Below, piece after piece: positions 17,427 to 27,500 of a stretch of 64,000 nucleotides of DNA. Position 1 is the first letter of the stretch. Each line of letters starts with the position of its first letter. Made by a program: the position numbers and the translations under genes. Origin of the DNA: Murimonas intestini (GTDB lineage: Bacteria > Bacillota > Clostridia > Lachnospirales > Lachnospiraceae); the NCBI RefSeq assembly GCF_024622195.1, contig NZ_JANKBI010000011.1:1-64000 (forward strand), given 5' to 3'. The notes under the pieces are model-generated. The model had not been told where the DNA came from and did no database searches. It saw nothing but the letters and a program-made list of their open reading frames with translations.

Positions 17427-17873
17427 TTAATGCATTATTACATGCTTAAATTCATATACATTCCAAATATCCTCATCCCCCACCAGCCTATAATCCACAG
17501 CAAAACCATCCTGGATATATAAGAGATGCAGGGCTGAAAAACTTTCTAAATCCCAATCTACAAGATAAATGTCCCCATTACACCCGGTAACTTTTTTTAA
17601 TTCATCTACTACTCCATCTTCAAAACCATTAGATGATTCCGGATCATAAAATGATTGATTTAGTCCATAGTACTCTAATGCCGTCATCTTTACAGCAAGA
17701 TGAACTAATTTTGCTTCTTTAAGAACCCTTCTGGCTGACTCTCTCTGGCTAAACCAAATTGCTCCTATTGAAATTAAGAATAAAAATAATATTAGTGATA
17801 GTATAATTGTTACTAAATAATTTCGTTTATGTAGCAGGGGGCGTTCCTTCTCTATATGTATATTTTCTTGCAA
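17427..17873 (-). CDS. Pilin-like membrane protein with poly-G controlled start
   Basis: A 148-residue protein read here from a TTG. It has a charged N-terminus, one membrane helix at about residues 20-42 (LVTIILSLILFLFLISIGAI) and an extracellular alpha/beta part starting SARRVLKEAKLVHLAVKMTALEYYG, which resembles the helix of pilins. No GFTLVE cleavage site is present. The only nearby ATG (17890-17888) is separated from the frame by a run of nine G. With nine G it is out of frame and ends after 12 codons; with seven or ten G it would read straight into this frame. Expression may therefore be phase variable. Function unknown; location between pilA and pilD suggests a pilus role. Confidence 0.62.
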   Translation of the reverse strand: MQENIHIEKERPLLHKRNYLVTIILSLILFLFLISIGAIWFSQRESARRVLKEAKLVHLAVKMTALEYYGLNQSFYDPESSNGFEDGVVDELKKVTGCNGDIYLVDWDLESFSALHLLYIQDGFAVDYRLVGDEDIWNVYEFKHVIMH

Positions 17874-17879
17874 ATAGAA

Positions 17880-17888
17880 CCCCCCCCC
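17880..17888. repeat. Nine-base poly-C/G tract at a start codon
   Basis: A C9 run on the plus strand (G9 on the coding strand) lies directly at the 5' end of the pilin-like gene. The first G completes an ATG. Runs of this length are known to slip during replication in phase-variable genes of other bacteria. Confidence 0.85.
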
Positions 17889-17959
17889 ATTTAATTACAA
17901 AACTACGTGTATACTATATCTCTGCTACATTTCTATCATTACCGTCTCAAACCTAGTAA

Positions 17960-18406
17960 TTACGGCGCAGGCGTAGTCTTATCCGATACAGTCCATTGTG
18001 GATTTCCCTTATCATCAAGAGATAAGACTGCCATTTTATCACCCTCAGTGTAAGTTAAAGCATTAACTTTAAATTTGTTTCCTTCAGTTGTATAAAATCC
18101 AATGCTTGTTACACTACCTGCTGGTAACTGTGCCAAAGTTTCGACTGCCGTTGTTGTTACATTTGCAACGTCTGGTTGGGTCTTTCCGTACTCTTCTGAC
18201 GCTAAAGTCTGTGCTGCCAGATAAGCTGTTCTAGCATTCAATACGATCTGTTTCTCCTTAGCCTTATCAATCCATCCCAACAGCGCAGGTACAAGAATAG
18301 CAGCTAAAATAGCTAAAATAACAAGCACCACAATCAACTCTACCAGAGTAAAACCTTTTTTATTTTCTCTGGCTTTTTTTGCTTTTGCAAAAATACTTTC
18401 CTTCAT
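17960..18406 (-). CDS. pilA: Type IV major-type prepilin, short form
   Basis: A 148-residue prepilin. An 18-residue basic leader (MKESIFAKAKKARENKKG) is followed by FTLVELIVVLVILAILA with Glu at position 5 of the mature protein, then WIDKAKEK and a compact C-terminal domain of about 95 residues. I choose the ATG at 18406 behind AAAGGGACG; the in-frame extension to 18469 has an atypical leader. The first 35 mature residues match those of the 291-residue pilin upstream exactly. Its small size and classic form make it the likely main shaft subunit. Confidence 0.93.
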   Translation of the reverse strand: MKESIFAKAKKARENKKGFTLVELIVVLVILAILAAILVPALLGWIDKAKEKQIVLNARTAYLAAQTLASEEYGKTQPDVANVTTTAVETLAQLPAGSVTSIGFYTTEGNKFKVNALTYTEGDKMAVLSLDDKGNPQWTVSDKTTPAP

Positions 18407-18568
18407 TTTTCGTCCCTTTCTTTCCAATAGATTTTTGTAACCTATCTGATTACTGATTACATTATACATTCAAATTCGCGTTATTTCAATAACTTTCGAT
18501 CCTGGGAATTTTTTCTTAAGATTTTCTTACATTAATAATTTACTGTATAGAATTATCCCCTTAAGATT

Positions 18569-19444
18569 TTATGGATCATATCTGATCCATGTGGCCTTCC
18601 CATCTTTTTGATACTCTTTGCTGGAAGGTGCTGCATCCAATACAGAGACATCAAAATTTCCTTTGTCTGTAATAGAAGCCCCATCCTTTTTCCCATAACC
18701 ATTCTCGTGATAATAATAATTGCCATTATAAAACAGCAGATTTACATTTAAATTTGACGATGGTGCTGCAGCGCCCAATAATACTGTTCCATCTGCCATA
18801 TATGGCCTCCACTCTAAATTATTATCGCTTGGCGCATCAATAAGCTGAGCCTCCCATTCTGTCAGGCCCGGAAACTCTCCGCCATTTTCTTCCTTAAACA
18901 CCTTCTGAAGCTCCTGCGTGCCTTTTAAATCATAATTCAGGTTTTTGTCAACTCTTGCATCATCAACCCAGTCATAATACCCCTTGGCATCTGCAGAGTA
19001 GCTGCTTCCTATAACGTACCGGACATCTGCATCAATATTGTATGTGACCACGATCCCATCCGCTGTCCTATACCTCAGATAGTTAATAATATGGTTATTA
19101 TTTATACTGATATTCTGAATAGTACCTGTCACATCAGCAAGTTTTAAAATCTCTGCCTTTGTTTCAGATGCCCTCACATCAAAAACTGTAACCTCCCCTT
19201 TCTTTCCATAGATTTCGGTAGCTGTAGCCTGGGATGCATGCACTACCTCCCTGCATTCCAGGATAACCCCCTTTTCCTTTGCCTTGTCAATCCAGCCCAG
19301 CAGAGCCGGTACCAGAATAGCCGCGAGGATGGCCAGGATGACAAGTACTACAATAAGTTCTACTAATGTAAAACCACTTTTATCCGATATCCCTCCTGTT
19401 GTATTTGCTTTTACATCCTGATTATATCTTTCCGTCATCATCAT
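18569..19444 (-). CDS. Type IV prepilin, long form
   Basis: A prepilin of 291 residues (three consecutive ATG codons at 19444, 19441 and 19438; the third has the best spacing to AAGGA). Leader of 22-24 residues ending KSG, then FTLVELIVVLVILAILA with Glu5 and WIDKAKEK as in the neighbouring pilin. The remaining ~230 residues form a larger globular domain rich in Tyr, Asp and Asn (YRTADGIVVTYNIDADVRYV; LLFYNGNYYYHENGYGKKDG). It could be a second major pilin or a large decorating subunit. The shared N-terminus should let both pilins enter the same filament. Confidence 0.92.
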   Translation of the reverse strand: MMMTERYNQDVKANTTGGISDKSGFTLVELIVVLVILAILAAILVPALLGWIDKAKEKGVILECREVVHASQATATEIYGKKGEVTVFDVRASETKAEILKLADVTGTIQNISINNNHIINYLRYRTADGIVVTYNIDADVRYVIGSSYSADAKGYYDWVDDARVDKNLNYDLKGTQELQKVFKEENGGEFPGLTEWEAQLIDAPSDNNLEWRPYMADGTVLLGAAAPSSNLNVNLLFYNGNYYYHENGYGKKDGASITDKGNFDVSVLDAAPSSKEYQKDGKATWIRYDP

Positions 19445-19449
19445 TATCC

Positions 19450-19989
19450 TTATTTTATCGCATTATCATCCAAATTATAACATTGGATTATTCTGCTGAA
19501 TTCAAAATCCTGATTGCTTTTTTCTACTGTGAGTATCATAGTCACTTCAATTAAATTACCATTCAAATGTGCAAACTTCAGACTCGATATTTTTGTACCC
19601 AGATATGTACCTTCTTCATATCTCCACTTAACTGGCTCTTCTACATCCCCTGTGGCCGTTTCTACCTGCTGATAAGACAGAACCAGTCTGCCATCCTCTG
19701 CGGACATTATCACAGGATAAGCATTTTTATCCACAAATGATACTGTACTATCCGTTACGATCATAATTTCGCCGCTTCCCTGAAAGCTGGCATCTGCTGC
19801 GGAACTCAACTCGCTAGTGATTGTTTCCAGAAGCATATCAGCCACTGTCTGAGCATGGGCCAAACTATTGGCCCTTACAAAGACATGTATGGAAGAAGAT
19901 AATACCACCACTGCAGAAGCCATGAAAATCCCCACGAGTGCAAAACCAACTATTAATTCTACCAAAGTCATTCCCTTTTTGTTTTTCAT
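19450..19989 (-). CDS. Minor prepilin (PilW/GspJ-like)
   Basis: A 179-residue prepilin with the very short leader MKNKKG, cleavage before MTLVELIVGFALVG (Glu5 present), and a C-terminal domain rich in beta strands (SSLKFAHLNGNLIEVTMILTV). Such short-leader proteins with an AHAQTVADMLLETITSEL helix are typical of the PilW/GspJ minor pilins that help start the filament. AAGGTG precedes the ATG. It lies between the V-like gene and the pilins with short gaps, consistent with one transcript. Confidence 0.88.
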   Translation of the reverse strand: MKNKKGMTLVELIVGFALVGIFMASAVVVLSSSIHVFVRANSLAHAQTVADMLLETITSELSSAADASFQGSGEIMIVTDSTVSFVDKNAYPVIMSAEDGRLVLSYQQVETATGDVEEPVKWRYEEGTYLGTKISSLKFAHLNGNLIEVTMILTVEKSNQDFEFSRIIQCYNLDDNAIK

Positions 19990-20021
19990 GCTTCACCTTC
20001 TTTCAATGTTCCTTCAAACAA

Positions 20022-20867
20022 TCAGGATACCTTAATGAATTTCTCGCTGAGTTTCATTTCATTCAATTCCTGCTTTGATGTCGTCTTACCTTCTAATGCA
20101 TCTGTCAGCTGCTGAATACTAAATTTGTAAAACTGGGATGTTTCCTGTGTAGTATTTGTTTTCACACCCAAAATCATCTCTGTTGCCGTAGATACATACA
20201 GATGACCATTAATATAAATCATATTCGCCCTCCACGGCTCCGGAGCGTTGCTTGCAATCAGGTAGTATCCTGACTGGCTCCTTTCGCTTGTATTATTGGC
20301 ATGCCATGTTATTCCCTCCGGCATACTTATTGATTCACCATAAAGAGCTTCCAATGCTTTCTGGGCTGTATTTAATTCTGTAATCAGCGCCGGGGGATAT
20401 TTTCCATCATTTTTAGACTTGATGTAAGTGTTATAGTTATTGCCGCTGTATGAATTATATCCATTCCCAAATATGGATTCATATTCTGTCCTGTTACTGA
20501 AAATATCATCCATTATGTTCTTAGCCCTTTTGTATCCAAGTCCTCCTTCTCTGGCAACAAAATATGCCAGTTGCCGGATACCTGTATCATATGTCCCAAG
20601 CTTGGCAGGCATAACAATCGACCCACCTGGTGTGGAGCCTGCCGGCACCAGATCAATATATTTAGGATTTTCAGCCGATGCCCCCCCATCAGTATAGAAT
20701 ATTTCCATTGCTTTCTCTGTATTCTGCCTGATGTCCACTGCTGTGTCAATCAGACGTGTAGCAAATGTAACTGCCGTAAAAAACATGGCAACTGCCAGTA
20801 GAAGGATAACAAAGGCTACCATCACTGAAACGATCGTAGAGCCGTCTTTATTTCTCAGTCTCTTCAT
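20022..20867 (-). CDS. Minor prepilin-like protein lacking Glu5
   Basis: A 281-residue protein from the ATG at 20867, preceded by GGAGGG; a longer frame to 20903 overlaps the upstream gene. The leader MKRLRNKDG is followed by STIVSVMVAFVILLLAVAMFF, a pilin-type helix in which position 5 is serine rather than glutamate. The helix and flanking GSTIV resemble PilV/GspI members. The C-terminal domain is rich in Asn, Tyr and Ser (SIFGNGYNSYSGNNYNTYIK). Loss of Glu5 is usual for tip-located subunits, so a place near the filament tip is inferred. Type IV prepilin cleavage itself was not tested. Confidence 0.78.
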   Translation of the reverse strand: MKRLRNKDGSTIVSVMVAFVILLLAVAMFFTAVTFATRLIDTAVDIRQNTEKAMEIFYTDGGASAENPKYIDLVPAGSTPGGSIVMPAKLGTYDTGIRQLAYFVAREGGLGYKRAKNIMDDIFSNRTEYESIFGNGYNSYSGNNYNTYIKSKNDGKYPPALITELNTAQKALEALYGESISMPEGITWHANNTSERSQSGYYLIASNAPEPWRANMIYINGHLYVSTATEMILGVKTNTTQETSQFYKFSIQQLTDALEGKTTSKQELNEMKLSEKFIKVS

Positions 20868-20872
20868 ATTAT

Positions 20873-21505
20873 CTATTCCCTCCACATCCTCTGCCATTTC
20901 CACGATACAGGTGCTGTTTCTCCTTCATTTTTATCCACAGACTCCTCATATTGGCATTTTAGTGCATATTGGGATTTCACCTTCTGTGTCTGACCTTTAT
21001 AGCTGCAAGTCACTACTACTACCAGTATGCTGTTGCTATATCTGAGTTCTTCGTCATCGATGGCAACTGTACCATCTGACTCCCAGTACATATCTACAGC
21101 TATATCCCCATAGGCGCTGTCAGACGGCAGGTTTTCTACAGTAAATGAGCGGGTCACTGCCTTTTTTGAATTATGTCCTGCTTCTGCCTCATTATAATAG
21201 AGCCATTGCTTAGAACTAATCGCTTCCCTCAGGTAAGTGCGTATACCTTCATTCTCTACCTTGAATGTAGGATCATCGTAATCCTCTGTAAGCTTTTCTT
21301 CCAGAGCTTCGCTGAATGTGATTGCTGTAAGCCTGCACTGTTCCCTGGTGGCCGCTTTCTGAGCATTTCCCATAACTACAGATGCAGAGAGAAGCACTGC
21401 CAATGATAGAGCCATGAGAACAGCCATGATACATAGTACCACTATCATCGCTGCTCCCTTGTTTCTATCTTTTCTGCAACAGTTTTTTAAAGAGTATACA
21501 TTCAT
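20873..21505 (-). CDS. GspK/PilX-like minor prepilin lacking Glu5
   Basis: A 210-residue protein. The leader ends RNKG, then AAMIVVLCIMAVLMALSLAVLL: a pilin-like helix with no glutamate at position 5, the hallmark of GspK/PilX tip subunits. A helix with QCRLTAITFSEALEEKLTED and a beta-rich C-terminal domain follow. GGAGGGG precedes the ATG at 21505, which overlaps the stop of the giant prepilin gene as ATGA. Translational coupling to the giant protein suggests the two are made in equal amounts and contact each other, probably at the filament tip. Confidence 0.8.
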   Translation of the reverse strand: MNVYSLKNCCRKDRNKGAAMIVVLCIMAVLMALSLAVLLSASVVMGNAQKAATREQCRLTAITFSEALEEKLTEDYDDPTFKVENEGIRTYLREAISSKQWLYYNEAEAGHNSKKAVTRSFTVENLPSDSAYGDIAVDMYWESDGTVAIDDEELRYSNSILVVVVTCSYKGQTQKVKSQYALKCQYEESVDKNEGETAPVSWKWQRMWRE

Positions 21506-24500
21506 GTTGTCCCCTCCGTTCCGGATAAACCGCCGTCTCCCGTCTCATCCACAGGGGCTGGCTGCTGCTCGCTCTCCGTCTGTACAGAGACAGCTTCTGT
21601 CCCATCCGTAACTGGTGTATTGGTTTCTGACGGAGGCTCTGTGCCAGACTCCGTCTGTGCTTCTGTAGCTGCTTCTGTTGTTGGTCCGATGTTTTCGTTC
21701 CCAGGTTCTGTGCTTGGCTGTGATTCTTCCGTCTGACTATTTTCTTCTGTCTGTCCTCCTGTTTCTGTTTGATCACTTGTCTCTGTCTGATTTTGCTCTG
21801 TTTCAGCCGAAGTTTCTTCTGTCTGTTCAGTCTCTGTCTCTGTTTCTGAAGATGGTTCCTCTGTGGATTCCTGCAAATTCTCATCATAAGCGGCATTCAT
21901 AAAGAAGTAATTCTCACCTGTCTGCTTGACAATGAATTTATCGTCTGAATCTACATTTCTGAATACTGTTGTATTAGTCTTTATCTCATTCTGGTCCGTC
22001 TGGACCCTTACCCACTCTTCCCAAAGTGAAGACGTATAGAATTCATCCGTTTCCGCCGTTCCCTGAACTGCGGCGTAACTAGTCCTGAGCATTTTTACGT
22101 CATGCAGCTCCTCCATATCCGGAAGAAGAATCCGGTAGCTGATATATTCCATAGTCCCTGTATCTGCTCTCTTGTGAACAACAGCTTGTATCCTCGCCGG
22201 AACATTTATACTATAGGCAGTACCGGGCTCTGTTTCTCCGTTATAATCAGCTGAGAAATCCTTCAGTTCAAATGAATAGATGTTTACATTCTGTTCATCT
22301 GTTACCTCTGGCTGCATCTCATATGTCTTGTCTACGATAACATAATTACCATTTTCATCCATCTCTGTTTCCTTAATTGTCACATGGAACGTAGTTTCAT
22401 TAATATATTCCAGCTTAACAGGGTATTTCATGCTTTCATCCGCACCCAGGAATTTCATCCATATATTGTAATTCTTTGTCAGACCATCCTGTGCCCATTC
22501 TATAAATGGTCTGCTGACTATCACCTCTTTCTCTATTTCTCCCGCTGAACTATTCTGCTTTTCCAACAAGGTATCGCTCACAGTCCCCTGACTCAACTGT
22601 GGTTCATCCAGCCTGACTCTTGGCAATCTTACCCACTGGTAATCCGACCACTTAGAGCTGATTGCACTGTCGGAGGTTCTTCTGAACTGCAGGAACAGAT
22701 ACTGACCTGCATATGCTCTGGAAAGTCCGGTAATCGTATATTGAGCACTACTTCCATTATTAGCCATGGACAAAATATCCAGTCCGCTGTCAGAAATAAT
22801 ATCTGTGAGACGTATGCCTAACGGCTCACCTGTCTCTTCATTCATCCCCGGGCTGTCATAAACAGCAGCTTTCATTACAAACTTGATTCCATTATCCGTA
22901 TTTGGAACAGATACAGTCAGACCTGCACTTTCAAAAACTACCGCTGCGATTCCATCTTCCATTGTCCCATCTTCCCTAGTATAACCGGGTGTCAGTACTG
23001 CTACATCTGCGGGCTTTTCCAAACGGGTCGGCACTGTAAAATCTCTCATGACTCCTGTAGATGAATCCTGATAAAGCAGGGAATCCGGCTTAGCATTTGC
23101 AATTATATAAAAGGATAATTTTATACCCCCTTCATAACCATCAAGATCAATAAGCGCTTCTGTAGGAATGCTACCTGTATCTACATCAGCCGTAACTTCT
23201 GCCAATAGCTGAATATCTGTCCCATCTGTTGCGTATACGGAATAACCTTTCAGATCAGCGAGCTGCCCTTCATCATTTATACCATTCCACGTTATCCTGT
23301 AAATAAGCTCGTTCTTTCCTGTTTCTTCATCCAGCTGCGGCGAGCCCGGACGGTCCACTGTATCCAACGGAAGACGCACATCGTAGGAAACCTCTGCACT
23401 ATTATACAGCTTGCTGACATAATCTCCTGACAAAATCCCTTTTCTTGTCACAACAAGACGCAGTCTCTTGTATTTCCATGTACTGCCGTCTACTTCAACC
23501 TGCTTATCAGCTACTTCATTCTGACTGTAAACCAGTACTTCTGTATCATCTAAAGCATACCCATATAACTTCACAGCATATGGGCCTGCTGCCTCAGTAC
23601 CATTATCCCAGCTGAAAGTATACCAGCCCTTTTCATATCCATATGTGTCAGCTATTATTGGACTGTCTACCCTCCCGGGATTTTCAACAAACGTTTTGGT
23701 TTTAACCTGGTTAGCAAATGTTGGCGATTCAAGCAGAAGGCTGTAAATTATATTATATGTACCGTCTACATTCTGCTCCACATCATAGCCTGCCTTTAAC
23801 CTGTCTGCTTCAGACTCGCCTGCGAAAGCTTCAGGCACCGCCTGAATGAGGCCCTCTATAGAATCAGCTTCGATATTCCTTGCAAGGTAATACGCATATT
23901 TTACCAAATCATTTTGGCTGCTCCATGGATAAGTTCTTACTTTTATATTTTTCATATCAGTCGGCAGCAAGGGAAGATTTTTCAGAGTCACTGCTTTACC
24001 TGTCATCCCTGACGAAACATACGTTTCTGCCGCTGAACGAGATACCCATATTCCCAGGATTTCATCATAAACAAGATATTCAGCCCGGTAAGTCAGCTGC
24101 TTACTATTGATACACCCCATTGTCATATAATACTCCAGCGTATCCTCTGCCACTCCCTTAAAACCTGAGAAAGTAACATAAGCATCATTTTCTTTCAGTT
24201 TATCTTTCCACAAAATCTGGGTCTGTCCCGTAGAAGTTCTCGACAGACTTTTCCCATTGCTTGATTTCGCCTGAGCAGAGATTGTATTTACATCACTGTT
24301 CAAGGAAGAAGAGACTGGCAGCACACCTTCAAATACACCTGTCAGGCTGCTGAAAGTTATTTCATTTGAGTTTTCATATTTAATAAACGGACTTTTTACC
24401 TTAATAAAATACTCCTGATCTGTACCGTATTCTTCTGCATTTTCCAGTACACATGTATACGTAACCTCATTTTTTTCCTCTGCCGTCAACTGAAATGATA

Positions 24501-27500
24501 CTTCCGGTGTTGGCAAAACAGCCGTTAGTTCGTATCTCTGATTTGCAAAAATCTCCTCAGAATCATAACCTGGCTGCGGTGACATACTCTTCGACTTAAC
24601 AGAAAGTCCTAGGTATTTCCCTATCCACTCTTCCCGAATACTCAAAAAAGCTGTCGTCTGCCCCGTTACATAAATGACTGTTTCCGCACTTGGAGTGTCA
24701 GCGTCTATGCTATCATAGATTCTGGCGTATATCTCTGTGCTGTAAGCATCAGGATCCCCCTTCCAGGTAATTTTATAGGCCCCGCCTATATTTTCCCCGT
24801 TTATCTCAGATGGATTATCCAATGGCGAATTTCCAAAAACCTTCTGATAATACTGTTCCATTATTAGTGTATCCAGGCCATTGTAAACCTCCTGAGACAG
24901 ATCCGCATTTGATTTATACGGATCTCTATTTGGATTAAGCGGCATATTCCGTATTATCACCGACCTGTCTTCTGAAAAAGCGGTATAGTCATTTTCACCC
25001 TTTTCCTGAACTTTAAGTTCCTCTCCTTCTCCTTTTGCCTGACTGTATACTGCCCGAGCCTCTCCAGATACAGCCGATAGTATTTGAGTGCCTCCGCTGC
25101 TGCCCAGCATTTCTATTTCATTAATAGATACCTTATTATAATCTTTTCCATCTGATACTACGGATAGAAGCTCCAATACCACCGTTGCTGTTTTTGCCGA
25201 ATTCTCAAGACTATGTGCAACCATAACACTTTCCTCATTAGGATTCACTGTCACTTCTGCTTTATCTACAATTACTCTTTCCTCTCCGGTAATTTCTTCC
25301 CTATATTTCAGAGAATAGTTATATGTAACTGGCTTACCTTGTGTATTTCCCTCAATTCCCCAATAAATATTAATATCTGACAGCTGTATAGGCGCCTCAA
25401 ATACTAATTCTATAGACGCATCCTTTTGACTTCCTCCCCCACTTGTACCTGTCCATTTATTCTCCAATGTACCATCATAAAGGGCTGATGTATCCCCATC
25501 ATTTGAGAAACCATTTACAGCGACACTTGCTATTCTCAGTTTCTCCTCTGGTTCTTCCATGACTCCGTCTTCACCAAAATAATAATTATTACCACTTTTA
25601 TTGGATAATGTATTAGCTGCCGCGATCGGATATACTGAACCTGAGGCAATACCAAAGCAATAATTAACATCCGGACTGGTATCATTGTTCACATCACTAA
25701 CTATTCCTGAGAATCTGGGGCTGACAGAATGCCCATAATTTCTACATCTTAAGATTGTAAATTTTCCTGACTGCTTGAAATCAACAATACCGGCACTTGT
25801 TGAATTAGAGGATTTCGCTTTGATCTTACCTGTATTAACACTGTCTACCACATTAACAGAAAGATTTGACGATCCCCTGCTGTCCCCGATTATACCTGCC
25901 ACAAATCCAGTTGCAGAAACAGCCCCATGATTTACTGTATTTCTAATGACAGCCGATTCACCGGCATCCATAGCAAAGAACCTACCCAGTATACCTCCGG
26001 CTATACCTCCTAATGTACTGATATCCCCGGTATTCGTACAGTCTCTGACGGTTCCACCTTTATACTTCCACTGGCCAATAATACCGCCCGCCCTTGCATA
26101 TCCGGAGACAGCACCTTTATTCTCACAATCATAAATTTCCCAGGTACTTGATATCTTGACTTCCTGACGTCCTATAATACCTGCAACTGAATGACAGTTA
26201 TTCTCATCATAGCCCTTCGGTGTTTTTGTAACTGCTGCTTCATTCACAAGCCCAAATATATCCTCACCTGACTCATTATAGCCAATACATCCGCCCATAG
26301 CATGGTCACCGGCAGAATTTCCGGTTGCATTAATTGTCCAGGCAGTACCTACACTGCTGTTATTTACTTTTCCTGTTCCGTAATTTATACCTACAAGACC
26401 GCCAATATTTCCGCTAAACGCCTCAACTTTACTTTTTTCTGTCCCGCTTAGACGGCATTCCGTAACTGTCCCATAATTGCTGCCTGATATTCCTCCAATA
26501 TAACCTACTTTTGACTTTATTTCACCATATTTGACTTCTACCTTTGAGATAGTAGCATTCTGATAATTAATTCCAGCTGTACCTCCAACATTCGATATAC
26601 TGCTTAACTCTCCACCAGCCTCAATATCCAAAATCGCTCCTGCTTTTGAGACATCTGTGTATAGATCACAATCATGGATTGAAGCAGCTACTCCCCCTGA
26701 AGTGCCATTAATCCCTGCTATTCCTCCCATTCCATATTTTTGAGAACTATTTCCAGTAATCGAACCGCTGAAGATCATGCCATATATCTCGCCTTCATTT
26801 ATGCCTGCAATCCCTCCCATATTCGCCTGCACATTATCCTGTATTTTGTCACCAGACTGAATACTGACGATTATCTGGCACATTTGTCCATAAGTGTAAT
26901 ATTCTTCATTACCAATTGTACCTTTGTTGATTCCTGCAACACCACCTGCGCTTGTTCCATCGGTATATGCATAAATATTAACGTCACTGGCTGACCCAAA
27001 ACTCATTTCAAGAGTGCCATTATTGATACCCGCATATCCTCCGATCGCACCCATTCCTCCTCTGTTATATATATTTAATTTTCTGACGGCACTTCCTTCT
27101 ACCCGTCCATTATTAACTGCTGTCATGCCTCCAATATTTGCACTTCCCGAGATTACTACCTTATCTGAGCTTTCAGAAATTATATTGCAATTTTGCAGGG
27201 TACCATTGTTGACAGCCGTAATACCTCCTATATCTCCCGTTCCTGCTGTAAGAGTTCCATAATTGGCACTTTTCCATATCAGACCGCCTTCTGAATTTGT
27301 TGACATTATGCCGCCGACATTACCTGATTTTACCGCATTGACTGAACCATGATTAAAACATAGGAACATCTCATACCCCCCGCCGGTTGAAGTCCCAATT
27401 ATGCCTCCTGCATCGCCATTTTGCGCAATTACCTTCGCAAAGTTTTCCAGACTTTCAAGCTTTTCTGTTCCCTCCTGAAGGCCAACCAGTCCTCCTACAT

